DNA from: Janthinobacterium violaceinigrum
Lineage (GTDB): Bacteria > Pseudomonadota > Gammaproteobacteria > Burkholderiales > Burkholderiaceae_D
Reading direction: 5' to 3'
Length of the DNA stretch: 38,211 bases
Assembly: GCF_009208555.1 (NCBI RefSeq)
Contig: NZ_WFLI01000047.1
Span: forward strand, 1 to 38,211
This document shows positions 1 to 8,267 of the stretch, in pieces. A model generated the notes under the pieces. It had not been told where the DNA came from. It did not search any database and saw nothing but the letters and a program-made list of their open reading frames with translations. A program made the translations under genes and the position numbers. Each line of letters begins with the position of its first letter. Within the stretch, counting starts at the first letter, position 1.

Positions 1-1
1 G

Positions 2-733
2 GCGCCCGCGCCGGCCAGCGCGCCGCCGCCACCGGCCGCCGAGCAGGCCCGCCACTACAAGACGAATGCGCCTGCCTCGGCCCGGTTCGACCTGCACGTG
101 GACCGGCGCGATGCGGACGGCACCAGGTGGCAGGGCGTGGCCGCCATGGCGTGGGACAACCGGGGCGCGACGTATCAGCTGAAGCTGGAAGTGGGCTTGA
201 GCATGCTGATCACGCGCATCAACCTGCTGGTGCTGACGAGCGAGGGCGTGATCGATGGCACGGGCATCGTGCCCGTCACGGCCACGGAGAAACGCAAGGG
301 CCGTGCGCAAACGGCCACGCATTTCAACCGCGACGCCAAGGCCATCACGTTTTCGGCCACGACGGCCACGGCGCCGTGGCAGGAAGGGGCGCAAGACAAG
401 GCCAGCGTGCCGTTCCAGCTGGCCGCCATCGGCCGTGCCGACGTCAACCAGCTGGTGGGCAATATCGATATCCTCGTCGGCGAGGAAAAGGAAGCGACCG
501 TGTTCCGTTTCCAGCTGGTGGGCGAGGAAGAACTGGACACCCAAATGGGCCGCCTGGTGACCTGGCATTTGCGCCGGCCGCCGAAACCGGGCACGTATTC
601 GTCGCAGCTCGATATCTGGCTGGCGCCGTCCATGCAGTGGTATCCGGTACAAATACGCAATACCGAGGCGAGCGGGGCTTTGACCACGCAAACCGTCACC
701 AAGATCTCCGTCAATGACGCTACAGGAAAATAA
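2..733 (+). CDS. DUF3108 domain protein, 5' end cut by window
   Basis: The reading frame is open from base 2 with no start in view, so the true start lies upstream and at least 243 residues are visible. The visible N-terminus is an Ala/Pro-rich linker (four consecutive prolines near residues 9-12), as in periplasm-spanning or TonB-like linkers. The rest is a compact beta-rich domain of the DUF3108 type, recognised by the closing pattern SSQLDIWLAPSMQWYPVQIR. The next gene ends with the nearly identical pattern QVDLWLAPSLEWYPVKV, so the two are diverged paralogues. Family members are predicted periplasmic proteins of unknown biochemical role. The stop codon abuts the next start with no spacer, so the two are almost certainly co-transcribed. 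The family call rests on pattern recognition. Confidence 0.75.
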   Translation, partial: APAPASAPPPPAAEQARHYKTNAPASARFDLHVDRRDADGTRWQGVAAMAWDNRGATYQLKLEVGLSMLITRINLLVLTSEGVIDGTGIVPVTATEKRKGRAQTATHFNRDAKAITFSATTATAPWQEGAQDKASVPFQLAAIGRADVNQLVGNIDILVGEEKEATVFRFQLVGEEELDTQMGRLVTWHLRRPPKPGTYSSQLDIWLAPSMQWYPVQIRNTEASGALTTQTVTKISVNDATGK

Positions 734-1498
734 ATGATGACTCTGACCACCTTGAAACACTTGCTTGCCGCCGGCGTGCTGGCCGCCACCCTGATACCCG
801 CCATGGCCGACGCGCCCGTGGAGCATCCCGTCATCAAGCGCCCATACAAGCTGGCGCCATCGGCTGACCTCGTCTATTCGATCAAGGCCAAGCAGCGCGG
901 CATCGGCTTGTCCGGCGAATCGGTCAGCAACTGGCGCGTGGGCGACGGCAAGTATTCGCTGCTGGCCGAAACCAAGGCTGCCCTGTTCGGCAAGATCCTC
1001 GAGCAGCGCAGCGAAGGCACGGTCGATGACTATGGCCTGGCGCCGTTTCAATTCGTGGAAAAGCGCTTCCGCAAGGATGCCGTCACGACCACCTTCAAGC
1101 GCGACAGCAAGACCATCGTGTTTGGCGAAGGCGATGAAACGTATCCGCTGAAAGGCGGCGAACAGGACCGCAACAGCGCCGTCTGGCAACTGGCCAGCGT
1201 GGCGCGCGCCGCGCCCGAGAAATTCGTCCCCGGTTCGGAATGGGCCTTTTTTGTCGCCGGCGCGCACGATGCCGAACCTTGGGTCTTCAAGGTCGTCAAG
1301 GAAGAGCCCGTAGCCACGGGCATGGGGGAGGTCGCCGCCATCCACCTGGTCAAGGCGCCGCCGCCGGACAAGAAGGGCCAGCAAGTGGACCTGTGGCTGG
1401 CGCCGTCGCTGGAATGGTATCCCGTGAAGGTGACGTTCGCCGATGCGGACGGGGGCGATTATGTGGAGCAAACCTTGCAGAAGATCGTCAAGAAGTAA
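734..1498 (+). CDS. DUF3108 domain periplasmic protein
   Basis: This 254-residue protein has a clear Sec signal peptide: a short N-terminus, the hydrophobic run LLAAGVLAATLIPAMA and a likely cleavage after AMA-D near residue 26. The mature part is one DUF3108 domain with the C-terminal motif QVDLWLAPSLEWYPVKV, and it ends in a lysine-rich tail (IVKK). The ATG begins on the base after the upstream stop; a second ATG directly follows, so the start could be one codon later. It is the second of two tandem DUF3108 genes. The family is widespread in Burkholderiales and has no established enzymatic function; an envelope or lipoprotein-like carrier role is only a guess. Confidence 0.8.
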   Translation: MMTLTTLKHLLAAGVLAATLIPAMADAPVEHPVIKRPYKLAPSADLVYSIKAKQRGIGLSGESVSNWRVGDGKYSLLAETKAALFGKILEQRSEGTVDDYGLAPFQFVEKRFRKDAVTTTFKRDSKTIVFGEGDETYPLKGGEQDRNSAVWQLASVARAAPEKFVPGSEWAFFVAGAHDAEPWVFKVVKEEPVATGMGEVAAIHLVKAPPPDKKGQQVDLWLAPSLEWYPVKVTFADADGGDYVEQTLQKIVKK

Positions 1499-1777
1499 GC
1501 GCTCGCTACGAGTTTTCGCGTCACATTGCCTGCCCGAATGCATAAACCGGGGTCAGCCCCGCCGGGGGGAGGTGCCCGGTGGGGGCATCCCGCTTCTGCG
1601 GGAAGCGGCCATCTTCGCCGTTGGGGTTTCCGTCAATACAACACTCAAGGACTTGGCCGCCCGCACTGCCCCCTCCCGCACGCTAAATTGCATGTCAGAA
1701 CTGATATACTGACGCCCCCGCCCCGCAGCGCTGCGTTAGCCCGCTGCGCCGCCCGCTGAACACTCATCCGGAAAAGA
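1499..1777 (+). other. Intergenic region before the mks operon
   Basis: These 279 bases show no convincing gene. They start with a piece (1500-1511) identical to part of the inverted-repeat element at 33071-33082. A GC-rich part follows with alternative hairpins (CCCGC-TTCT-GCGGG at 1589-1602), possibly the end signal of the DUF3108 operon, but no T-tract follows. The last 90 bases hold the promoter of the kleisin gene. Short open frames here have no ribosome binding site and unlikely composition. Confidence 0.5.
1702..1710 (+). promoter_or_regulatory. Extended -10 promoter of the mksFEB operon
   Basis: TG-A-TATACT at 1702-1710 is an extended -10 element (TGN plus a 5/6 match to TATAAT), which would put the transcription start near 1717 and the leader at about 60 nt. 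No good -35 sits at the expected distance, which fits extended -10 promoters. This is a sequence-pattern inference only. Confidence 0.5.
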
Positions 1778-3160
1778 ATGATTGATATAATGGCAAGTGC
1801 AGCCGTGGCTACGGATGCAAATCAGACAGAGCAAGAGCATCACGATTCCTTGCAGGCGCATTTCCAGCCCAATATTTCGGCCGATGAAATCGAGCAAGTT
1901 TTTCACTTGAAGCGGGCACAGCCCTTGCTGCAAGTGTTTACGGCCCTGTTTCATGGCGGTTTCGATGGCGTGCTGGTGCGTCTGCTGGTGTTGCGCGAGC
2001 TGGCGTCCGATGCGGCGACCTCTGCCTATACGCGCGCCGATATCAACACGAAACTCGCGTATCTGTTGCCGGAAAGCCTGGAAACGGTCTTGCTGCGCCT
2101 GCGCTCGAATCAGTTGCTGGCCTGGGACGCGCAGCAGGGCGTGTACCGCGTCACGCCCATGGCGCGCAATGTGCTGTCCGCCATCGACAGCCTGCTGGGC
2201 CTGGGACAGACGGAAGATGAAGCGGAAATGGGTTTCCTGCTGTCGCAGGTGGCCGGTGCGCAAGCCGTGGGCGGCGTATCGGTGGAGCAATTGCAACATT
2301 TGCTGGGCCGCCTGGTGGACTTGACGGAAGAATTTTCCGACGCCATCGCTTCCGGTTCCGAATTCCGCCTGCGCACGGCGCAAGCGAAGTGGAACATGGC
2401 GTGCGACTGGGTCGAGAAGGGTTCCGAGATCCTCGTGGCCATCACTTCCGATGAAAACGCGGACAGCGCCACGCACAAGGCGGCGCAAGCCATCGGCCGC
2501 GCGCAAAGCAAATTGCTGAACATGCAAGGCATGTTCTCGCGCGCGCTGAACCAGATCGAGCGTCAGCGCGTGCACCTGGGGCAGTCGGGCCTGTCGACCA
2601 CGGACATCAAGCGCTGGCTCCTGCTGCATGACGACCTGGCCAGCCTGGCCGAGGGGGCCATCGACCAGCCCGTCGTGCCCCTGTTCTCCACGCCGGCCGA
2701 GATGATCGACGTGGCCGAAACGGAACTGCTGTCCGAACGGGCGGCAGGCGTGACCAACACGGGCCTGCCCAGCGGCGAGGACGCGCCCACCACCATCAGC
2801 GACGGACCCGCCATGCAGCTCGAACTCGATGACTTGCTCGAACGCCTGTCCAACTTTGCCAGCCTGGGCAATTTCCCCAGCATCGGCGAAGAAGGGCCGA
2901 AATCGGTGCCCGTGCAGGATTCGCTGCTGCCGGCCAGCTTTGCCGTGGCGTCCTACCGCGCCTCGATGCTGCCGCTGCTGGGCGATGTATCCGAAGCGAG
3001 CTTGCAAGGCTCGACGGCCGAACTGGCCCGCCTGCCGATTACCTTTACACCGACCGACGAGATGGTCCAGCTGACCGACCCCCACGTGGCGGCCATGTCG
3101 ATCGCCTCGCTTTCACTGAATGTTTCACTTGATTTAGATAGCGGCACCGCCGATGAATGA
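1778..3160 (+). CDS. mksF: MksF-like kleisin subunit of an SMC condensin
   Basis: This 460-residue protein is the first gene of a kleisin-kite-SMC operon, the order of bacterial MksFEB (and of JetABC in Wadjet). In MukBEF-type complexes the kleisin bridges the two SMC heads and carries kite dimers. The N-terminal ~130 residues resemble a winged-helix module (LLVLRELASD, then ADINTKLAYLLPESLETVLLRLRSNQLL). The middle is helical (about 170-290). A Ser/Pro/Glu-rich acidic linker follows (about 310-345), then a C-terminal domain. The ATG at 1778 has GGAAAAG just upstream; another ATG four codons later is possible. It overlaps the kite gene by 8 bases. I recognise it mainly from context and architecture: the sequence is not plainly DUF3375/JetA, so the subfamily is uncertain. 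Confidence 0.7.
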   Translation: MIDIMASAAVATDANQTEQEHHDSLQAHFQPNISADEIEQVFHLKRAQPLLQVFTALFHGGFDGVLVRLLVLRELASDAATSAYTRADINTKLAYLLPESLETVLLRLRSNQLLAWDAQQGVYRVTPMARNVLSAIDSLLGLGQTEDEAEMGFLLSQVAGAQAVGGVSVEQLQHLLGRLVDLTEEFSDAIASGSEFRLRTAQAKWNMACDWVEKGSEILVAITSDENADSATHKAAQAIGRAQSKLLNMQGMFSRALNQIERQRVHLGQSGLSTTDIKRWLLLHDDLASLAEGAIDQPVVPLFSTPAEMIDVAETELLSERAAGVTNTGLPSGEDAPTTISDGPAMQLELDDLLERLSNFASLGNFPSIGEEGPKSVPVQDSLLPASFAVASYRASMLPLLGDVSEASLQGSTAELARLPITFTPTDEMVQLTDPHVAAMSIASLSLNVSLDLDSGTADE

Positions 3161-3908
3161 CGATTCCCAAATCCTGATTGCGCGCCTGCTCACGCATCAA
3201 ACCCTGCGCCGCGACGACAAGCTCGTCAAGCGCGTGCTGTCCGACGAGCTGTTCCGCGCCGAGATCGATGCGCGCCTGCTGGCCTGCGGCTTGAAACTGC
3301 TCGACAACGTGTATGCCGACCATGTCACGCTGGCCCTGACGCGCACCATCGAGCCGAAGATTTTCGGCGCCCGCGACGTATGGCAAAACAATAATTTCGG
3401 CCTGGCCCGCGATGGCGTGGCCTTGCTGGTGGTGTTGTGGGCGCAGATCATCCTGCCCAAGCGCGAACGCCAGGAAACGCACCAGCACGCGGACGACGAC
3501 CAGAACGATATGTTTGGCACGGAAAAACCGCTGCCGCGCGCGGAAGATGCGTCGATCGGCATTTCCTACAAGGCGCTGCTGTCGGACTTCGGCGACAAGC
3601 TGGGCAAGAAGACGCGCATGGACATGAACCTGGGCACCCTGGCCAAGCTGGGCTTTATCGAGCGGCGCGGCGACTTTATCCTGGAAGGTCCGCTGCTGGA
3701 CCTGATGATGGACACGGACGTGTTGAAGGAGCGCATCATCAATGGCGCCCTGGCTGACGTGTTCAAGCGCGCGCCGTCGCGCCTGGTGGCCGTCAGCGGC
3801 GATCCGCTGCTCGACGCCGACCTGGCGGACGACCTGTCCGCCGATATCGGCGACTCGCCCGACGCCGGCGATGCCGGCGACGCATCGTCGTCCGACCTCC
3901 CTCACTGA
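3153..3908 (+). CDS. mksE: MksE-like kite subunit of the condensin
   Basis: The product has 251 residues, a usual length for MksE/JetB-type kite (tandem winged-helix) proteins, and lies between kleisin and SMC genes. The first ~100 residues are helical and end in the hydrophobic segment DGVALLVVLWAQIILPKR. A His/Asp-rich loop follows (about 108-118), then a second winged-helix-like unit (ISYKALLSDFGDKLG and LGTLAKLGFIERRGDFILEGP, the latter resembling recognition helix plus wing). The last ~35 residues are a strongly acidic, probably disordered tail. The start overlaps the kleisin stop by 8 bases and the stop lies 8 bases before the SMC start, so translation is probably coupled. The kite call rests on context plus fold-like patterning. 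Confidence 0.7.
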   Translation: MNDDSQILIARLLTHQTLRRDDKLVKRVLSDELFRAEIDARLLACGLKLLDNVYADHVTLALTRTIEPKIFGARDVWQNNNFGLARDGVALLVVLWAQIILPKRERQETHQHADDDQNDMFGTEKPLPRAEDASIGISYKALLSDFGDKLGKKTRMDMNLGTLAKLGFIERRGDFILEGPLLDLMMDTDVLKERIINGALADVFKRAPSRLVAVSGDPLLDADLADDLSADIGDSPDAGDAGDASSSDLPH

Positions 3909-3916
3909 AAGCGCCC

Positions 3917-6748
3917 ATGTTTCATATCAAATCACTTGAACTGGTGCACTGGGATTACTGGCAGCGCATCAAGAATATTCCGCTCGACGCGAAGATCATC
4001 ACCATCGCGGGGCAGAACGGCTCGGGCAAGACCACCTTGCTCGACGCCTTGCGCACCCTGTTCGGCCTCGACTGCTCGATGGGCCGCACCTATAAGCACT
4101 ATGCGCGCCACTCGGGCCAGCAGACGGCCTGGCTGCGCGCCGTGGTCGACAACAAGAACGTGGGCAAGCAGCTGTCGAACCGCCCGTTCCGCAGTTCCGG
4201 CTTCTTCAGCGACGATGAAGTGACCCTGTTTTGCCAGATCCAGAAGAACGGCGGTGACTGGAAGCGCCAGTATCTGATGCGTCCGGGCAATGTGCAGATC
4301 GAGGACATCACGGATGCCAACGACTGGCTGGGCGTGGAAAACTACCGCAAGCGCCTGGCTAATGCGGGTTTGTCGCCCGCCATGTCGAAAGTGCTGGCGC
4401 TGGAGCAGGGCGAGACGGACAAATTGTGCGAATACGCGCCGCGCCAGCTGCTCGACCTGGTGTTCCAGGTGTTCGGCGACAAGGAAGTGCTGGACGCCTA
4501 CGACGAAGCCAAGCGCCACCAGCGCGACACGGAAGTGGAACTGAAACGTTTCGAGACGGAACTCGAAGCGTCGAAAACCAACCTGGAAGGCTTGCGCCTG
4601 CGCGTGGCCAATTACCACCAGTGGGAAGGCTTGCACAAAGAGCGCCGCAACCTGCTGGAAGAAGTGCTGCCCAGCCTGCAGTACCACGAGGCGCGCGAAA
4701 AGGCCGCCGCGGCCAGCCGCCAATTGCGCGATGCGCGCAAACCGATGGCGCAGGCGGACCAGCAGCTGACGGATAAACGCAATGCGCTGGCCGCGCAGGC
4801 CAAGGCCCTGTCCGACGCGCAGATGAATGAAACCTTGCTGGAGCAGGAATCGATCGGCTTGCAGAGCCGTTTGAGCCTGATCAACAGCAAGCTCAAACCG
4901 CTGGACAGCTTGCTCGAGCAGAAAGACCGCTTGCACAAGCTGGCGGCCGATTCGGGCAGCGACATCGCCGAAGTGGCGGCCCAGCTGGAACAGAAGGAAG
5001 CGGAATTGCTGCGCCAGCGCCAGCAGCGCGACGCTTTGTCGGCGCGCATTGCGGGCGAGCAGGCGACGATTGCCGCGCTGCAAGGCAAGACGGCCATGCC
5101 GGAGCCGGACAATGTGCGCGGCATGCGCCGTGCGCTGCGCGACGCGGGCATCGGCCACGCCATGCTGTCCGATATCGTCGAAGTGACGGACAGCCGCTGG
5201 CAGGGCGCCGTCGAAGGCGTGCTGGGCGGTTACGCTTCGGTCGTGCTGCTGGACAAGGCCAAGGATGCGGCTGCCGCCTACCGCCTGGCCGAGAAGGAGC
5301 GCTATCGCCACTTCATCGTGCCCGACCTGGTCACGGCACCCGTGGCCAAGGATGAGAGCCTGCTGGCGGTGGTGAAATTTTCCGCGCCCGTGCCCAGCTG
5401 GCTGATCGAGCAGCTGTCGCGCATTGCTAGGGTCGACTCCGTCGAGGCCGGTTTCAAGCTGGGCAACCACGAAGAGTGGATCACGCCCGAGGCCTACCAC
5501 CGCGAACGCCGCGGCGGGCGCTCCCTGTTCGTGGAAGCGTCGCGCTACCGCTTCGGCCAAGCTGGCCGCAGCGGCCGCCTGGAAGCGCTGCTGCGCTCGC
5601 TGCCGGGCCTGGAAGGACAGGAAGATACCCTGACCCTGGCGATCTCGAAACTGGCGGCCGAAGTGGGCGCCTTGAAAGCGCGCATCGCCGGCGTCGACGC
5701 GGCCAAGGAACTCAGTGCGCGCCAGGAAGAATTTGCCGAAGCGCTGCGCAATTCGAAACCGTTGAAGGAAGAGCGCCTGGAAGTGGGCGGCCGCCTGGGC
5801 GAGTTGCAGAACCTGACGAAGAACGCCACCGTGGCGCGCACGCGCGCCGATACGGTGTGGCAGAACGCGCGCCTGGCCCTGTCCGAAGCGGAAGCGGGTT
5901 CGCGCCTGGGCTACAAGAAGCAGATCGAGCAGCGCGCCGAGCATGCGCGCGCCTTGCTGGCCCTGCGCCATGCGTGGCGCCACTTGCCGAAAAGCTGGCG
6001 CCGTCCCGCGCGCCGGGCGGCGCTCGTGGCCGAGCACCAGAATGCGCACCAGGTCGACTTGCGCGTGGCCAGCCTGCAAAGCAGCCTGGCGCGCGACGAC
6101 TGGGAACTGGACGCCACCGTCATCGACCAGCACCACCGCCTGTCGGACCAGTTGCATGGCCGCCAGTCGGAAACGGACGAGCGCCGCTACCAGAACAACC
6201 GCGCCATCGAAGCGACGGGCAATGCCCGCGGCGCCTACATGGAACGCTTGCGCTACACCATCAAGACCTACAGCAAGAACATCAAGGAGCTGGGCGAACT
6301 GGCCGGCATCGAAGTGCATGCGGACCCCGTGCGCCTGGAAAACGACGACGTGCAGTTGTCGCAGGCGGGCTTGCACGTGCGCTTCAAGTTCGACGGCAAG
6401 GGCGTCATCGGCATGAACGATGGCGAAGCGTCGGGCGGCCAGCAGGTCATGAAGTCGCTGGTGCTTTTGATCGGCTTGCTGAAATCGGAAGACGGTTCCG
6501 GCGGCTTCGTCTTCATCGACGAACCGTTTGCCCACCTCGACATCCGCAATATCCAATTGGTCGGCGAGTTCCTGAAAAACACGGAAGCGCAGTACCTGAT
6601 GACGACGCCGTTGACGCACAACACAGACGTCTACGATCCATCGGAACTGACCTTGATTACCAGCAAGAAGAAAAAGGATACCCAATGGGCGCAACCGATT
6701 TTCGTGCTGCAGCGGCGTATCGATCCCGCACCGGGCAAGGCCGCGTGA
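3917..6748 (+). CDS. mksB: MksB-like SMC ATPase of the condensin
   Basis: This 943-residue SMC-family ATPase compacts or extrudes DNA with its kleisin and kite partners. Walker A is GQNGSGKTT (residues 32-40), the ABC signature SGGQQ (839-843), Walker B FVFIDEP with D868/E869, and a D-loop AHLD follows. Between the head halves lie Ala/Glu/Gln-rich coiled coils (about 195-385 and 560-760) around a hinge-like globular region (about 395-545, with LSDIVEVTDSRWQGAVEGVLGG cut here at its core EVTDSRWQGAVEGVLGG). It is much shorter than MukB and fits the short-armed MksB class. The coiled coil has an odd Trp/Pro/Arg-rich stretch near residues 680-705 (see findings). The stop codon overlaps the next start by one base. 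A Wadjet JetC is the alternative, but no JetD follows. Confidence 0.85.
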   Translation: MFHIKSLELVHWDYWQRIKNIPLDAKIITIAGQNGSGKTTLLDALRTLFGLDCSMGRTYKHYARHSGQQTAWLRAVVDNKNVGKQLSNRPFRSSGFFSDDEVTLFCQIQKNGGDWKRQYLMRPGNVQIEDITDANDWLGVENYRKRLANAGLSPAMSKVLALEQGETDKLCEYAPRQLLDLVFQVFGDKEVLDAYDEAKRHQRDTEVELKRFETELEASKTNLEGLRLRVANYHQWEGLHKERRNLLEEVLPSLQYHEAREKAAAASRQLRDARKPMAQADQQLTDKRNALAAQAKALSDAQMNETLLEQESIGLQSRLSLINSKLKPLDSLLEQKDRLHKLAADSGSDIAEVAAQLEQKEAELLRQRQQRDALSARIAGEQATIAALQGKTAMPEPDNVRGMRRALRDAGIGHAMLSDIVEVTDSRWQGAVEGVLGGYASVVLLDKAKDAAAAYRLAEKERYRHFIVPDLVTAPVAKDESLLAVVKFSAPVPSWLIEQLSRIARVDSVEAGFKLGNHEEWITPEAYHRERRGGRSLFVEASRYRFGQAGRSGRLEALLRSLPGLEGQEDTLTLAISKLAAEVGALKARIAGVDAAKELSARQEEFAEALRNSKPLKEERLEVGGRLGELQNLTKNATVARTRADTVWQNARLALSEAEAGSRLGYKKQIEQRAEHARALLALRHAWRHLPKSWRRPARRAALVAEHQNAHQVDLRVASLQSSLARDDWELDATVIDQHHRLSDQLHGRQSETDERRYQNNRAIEATGNARGAYMERLRYTIKTYSKNIKELGELAGIEVHADPVRLENDDVQLSQAGLHVRFKFDGKGVIGMNDGEASGGQQVMKSLVLLIGLLKSEDGSGGFVFIDEPFAHLDIRNIQLVGEFLKNTEAQYLMTTPLTHNTDVYDPSELTLITSKKKKDTQWAQPIFVLQRRIDPAPGKAA

Positions 6749-7752
6749 TGCGCGTACATACCGTGCTGGCTGCGGCCGTGCTGGCGCTCGCGTGTTCGGC
6801 GCCAGCCGTGGCCAACGACGGCATCGGCTCGGTCAGTGCGGGCGGCATCCTGTTCGGCAAGACCGATGCCGTGGCCATGAAAAAGGAAGTGCTCAGCGTG
6901 AGCGCGGAATTGATCAAGGTCGAGTATGAATTCCTCAACGAATCGAAAGCGGATGTGGAAGAGACGATCTTCTTCCCCCTGCCCGAATACTCTTCCGGCT
7001 ACCACGGCTCGCCCACGTATTACGGCCAGCCGCAGCAGTTTTCCGTCGAGGTGGACGGCAAGCGCAAGGCGTATCAGACGACGTTTGTCGCCAAGCTCGA
7101 CAGCAATGACGTGACGGCCCGCTTGCACCAGCTGGGCTTGTCGGATGCGCAGATCGCCTATTTCCCGTCGCACACGCCGTTCGACAAGAAAGTGGCGCCG
7201 CTGACGGCCGCGCAGAGCAAGATCATGATCCGCGAAGGCTTGCTGGCTCAGCTGTACGACGAGGAATGGGTACCGGCCTGGACCGTGAAAGTCATCTACC
7301 TGTGGCAGCAGAAATTCCCCGCCGGCAAAGTCGTGCGCGTGCGCCACCAATATGCGCCATTTGTCGCGGCCGGTCCGGGTGCGTCCTACCTGGGCGATGG
7401 CAACGAATTTGAAAAGAAATACTGCGGCGACAAGGCCTTCTACAAGACGTGGAACCGCCTGGCCGCCAAGCAGGGCGAAAGCGGCTTCGTCAATGCCGTG
7501 TGGGTTTCGTACATTTTGACCACCGGTAATACCTGGAAGAATGGCATCGAAGACTTTACCTTGAACTTGATCAAGGGCAAGCCGGACGAGCTGGTCAGCC
7601 TGTGCTTCCCCGGCACGTTCAGCAAGATCAATCCCACCACCTTGCAAGTCAAGCTGCGCAACTTCCATCCCAAGCAGGATCTGGACGTGTACTTCGGCAA
7701 CGTCGAAGGCACGGTCGCCAACGACGGCGTGGCGCCGCAGATCCGGCCCTGA
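6748..7752 (+). CDS. DUF4424 family secreted protein
   Basis: The product is 334 residues with a typical signal peptide (MRVHTVLAAAVLALACSAPA, cleavage near AVA-N). The mature part starts NDGIGSVSAGGILFGKTDAVAM, read here as DGIGSVSAGGILFGKT, and continues with a conserved beta-rich domain (EFLNESKADVEETIFFPLPEY) that I recognise as DUF4424. Such proteins are predicted periplasmic and have no known function. The start is taken at the ATG whose A is the last base of the mksB stop (TGATG); AAGG sits about 7 bases upstream. The frame is open further upstream inside mksB, but that part has no signal peptide and looks like an overlapping shadow. One-base overlap predicts translational coupling to the condensin genes, odd for an exported protein. 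Confidence 0.75.
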   Translation: MRVHTVLAAAVLALACSAPAVANDGIGSVSAGGILFGKTDAVAMKKEVLSVSAELIKVEYEFLNESKADVEETIFFPLPEYSSGYHGSPTYYGQPQQFSVEVDGKRKAYQTTFVAKLDSNDVTARLHQLGLSDAQIAYFPSHTPFDKKVAPLTAAQSKIMIREGLLAQLYDEEWVPAWTVKVIYLWQQKFPAGKVVRVRHQYAPFVAAGPGASYLGDGNEFEKKYCGDKAFYKTWNRLAAKQGESGFVNAVWVSYILTTGNTWKNGIEDFTLNLIKGKPDELVSLCFPGTFSKINPTTLQVKLRNFHPKQDLDVYFGNVEGTVANDGVAPQIRP

Positions 7753-7889
7753 CGTCTGGCGCGCCAGTCCCGCCATCGGGCTGGCGCCGCCACCGCGGCG
7801 GCAATTCATTGCTTTATCAGAAAGTAAATTAATTGCCCTGTGGATATATTTTGCCTATAATTGCCAGTTATTCAACTGTCTCCTTTGCA

Positions 7890-8234
7890 ATGTCCATTTT
7901 TCGTCTCCTGAAGCGCGCTCTGGTCTGCTGCGGCAGCATGTTCTTGCTGCTATTGATCGTGTGTTGTTTCTTTACTTCACCGACTGCCATGGCGCTCGTG
8001 TCGATGGTGGTCATGAAGCTGGGGATCAGTTTCGCCATGGTGGGCCGTGGCAACCGCCGGGCATGGCTGCTGCTGATGCCTTTCGTGTGGGGCGTGCTGT
8101 TCGCCTTGCCTGGCTATCTGGGACGGAGCATCCATACCCTTGTGCCGACTTTGCTGGCCTTCATTTACATGCCTGTCGGGGTGGGTCTGTTTTATACGGC
8201 GGCCCACCAGTTCCGCCTGTATCGTGCTGCCTGA
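7890..8234 (+). CDS. Small multi-span membrane protein, unknown function
   Basis: This 114-residue protein is strongly hydrophobic and has about three to four transmembrane segments: one at residues 12-30 (CCGSMFLLLLIVCCFF), then MALVSMVVMKLGISFAMV, LLLMPFVWGVLFALPGYL and the C-terminal LVPTLLAFIYMPVGVGLFY. Positive residues between the first spans (RGNRRAW) suggest orientation. I chose the ATG at 7890 because the upstream extension would need a TTG start and adds an unlikely leader. The ribosome binding site is weak. I do not recognise a family. It lies 137 bases after the DUF4424 gene and 33 bases before another unknown gene. Confidence 0.6.
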   Translation: MSIFRLLKRALVCCGSMFLLLLIVCCFFTSPTAMALVSMVVMKLGISFAMVGRGNRRAWLLLMPFVWGVLFALPGYLGRSIHTLVPTLLAFIYMPVGVGLFYTAAHQFRLYRAA

Positions 8235-8267
8235 CGGGCCGTCCTTCCTTCACTCTTCTCGCTCAAT

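Noticed and set aside
3932..6694. A very long open frame antisense to mksB
   Set aside because: High GC and codon bias keep the opposite strand open. It lacks a ribosome binding site and a known domain, while the plus strand encodes a complete SMC ATPase.
5476..6747. N-terminal extension of the DUF4424 gene upstream into mksB
   Set aside because: The frame is open but would place the signal peptide more than 400 residues inside the protein. The ATG that overlaps the mksB stop is better.
1778..7752. Wadjet (JetABCD) plasmid-defence system
   Set aside because: The gene order fits jetABC, but no JetD topoisomerase-like nuclease follows. The fourth gene is an exported DUF4424 protein, and the SMC length fits MksB.
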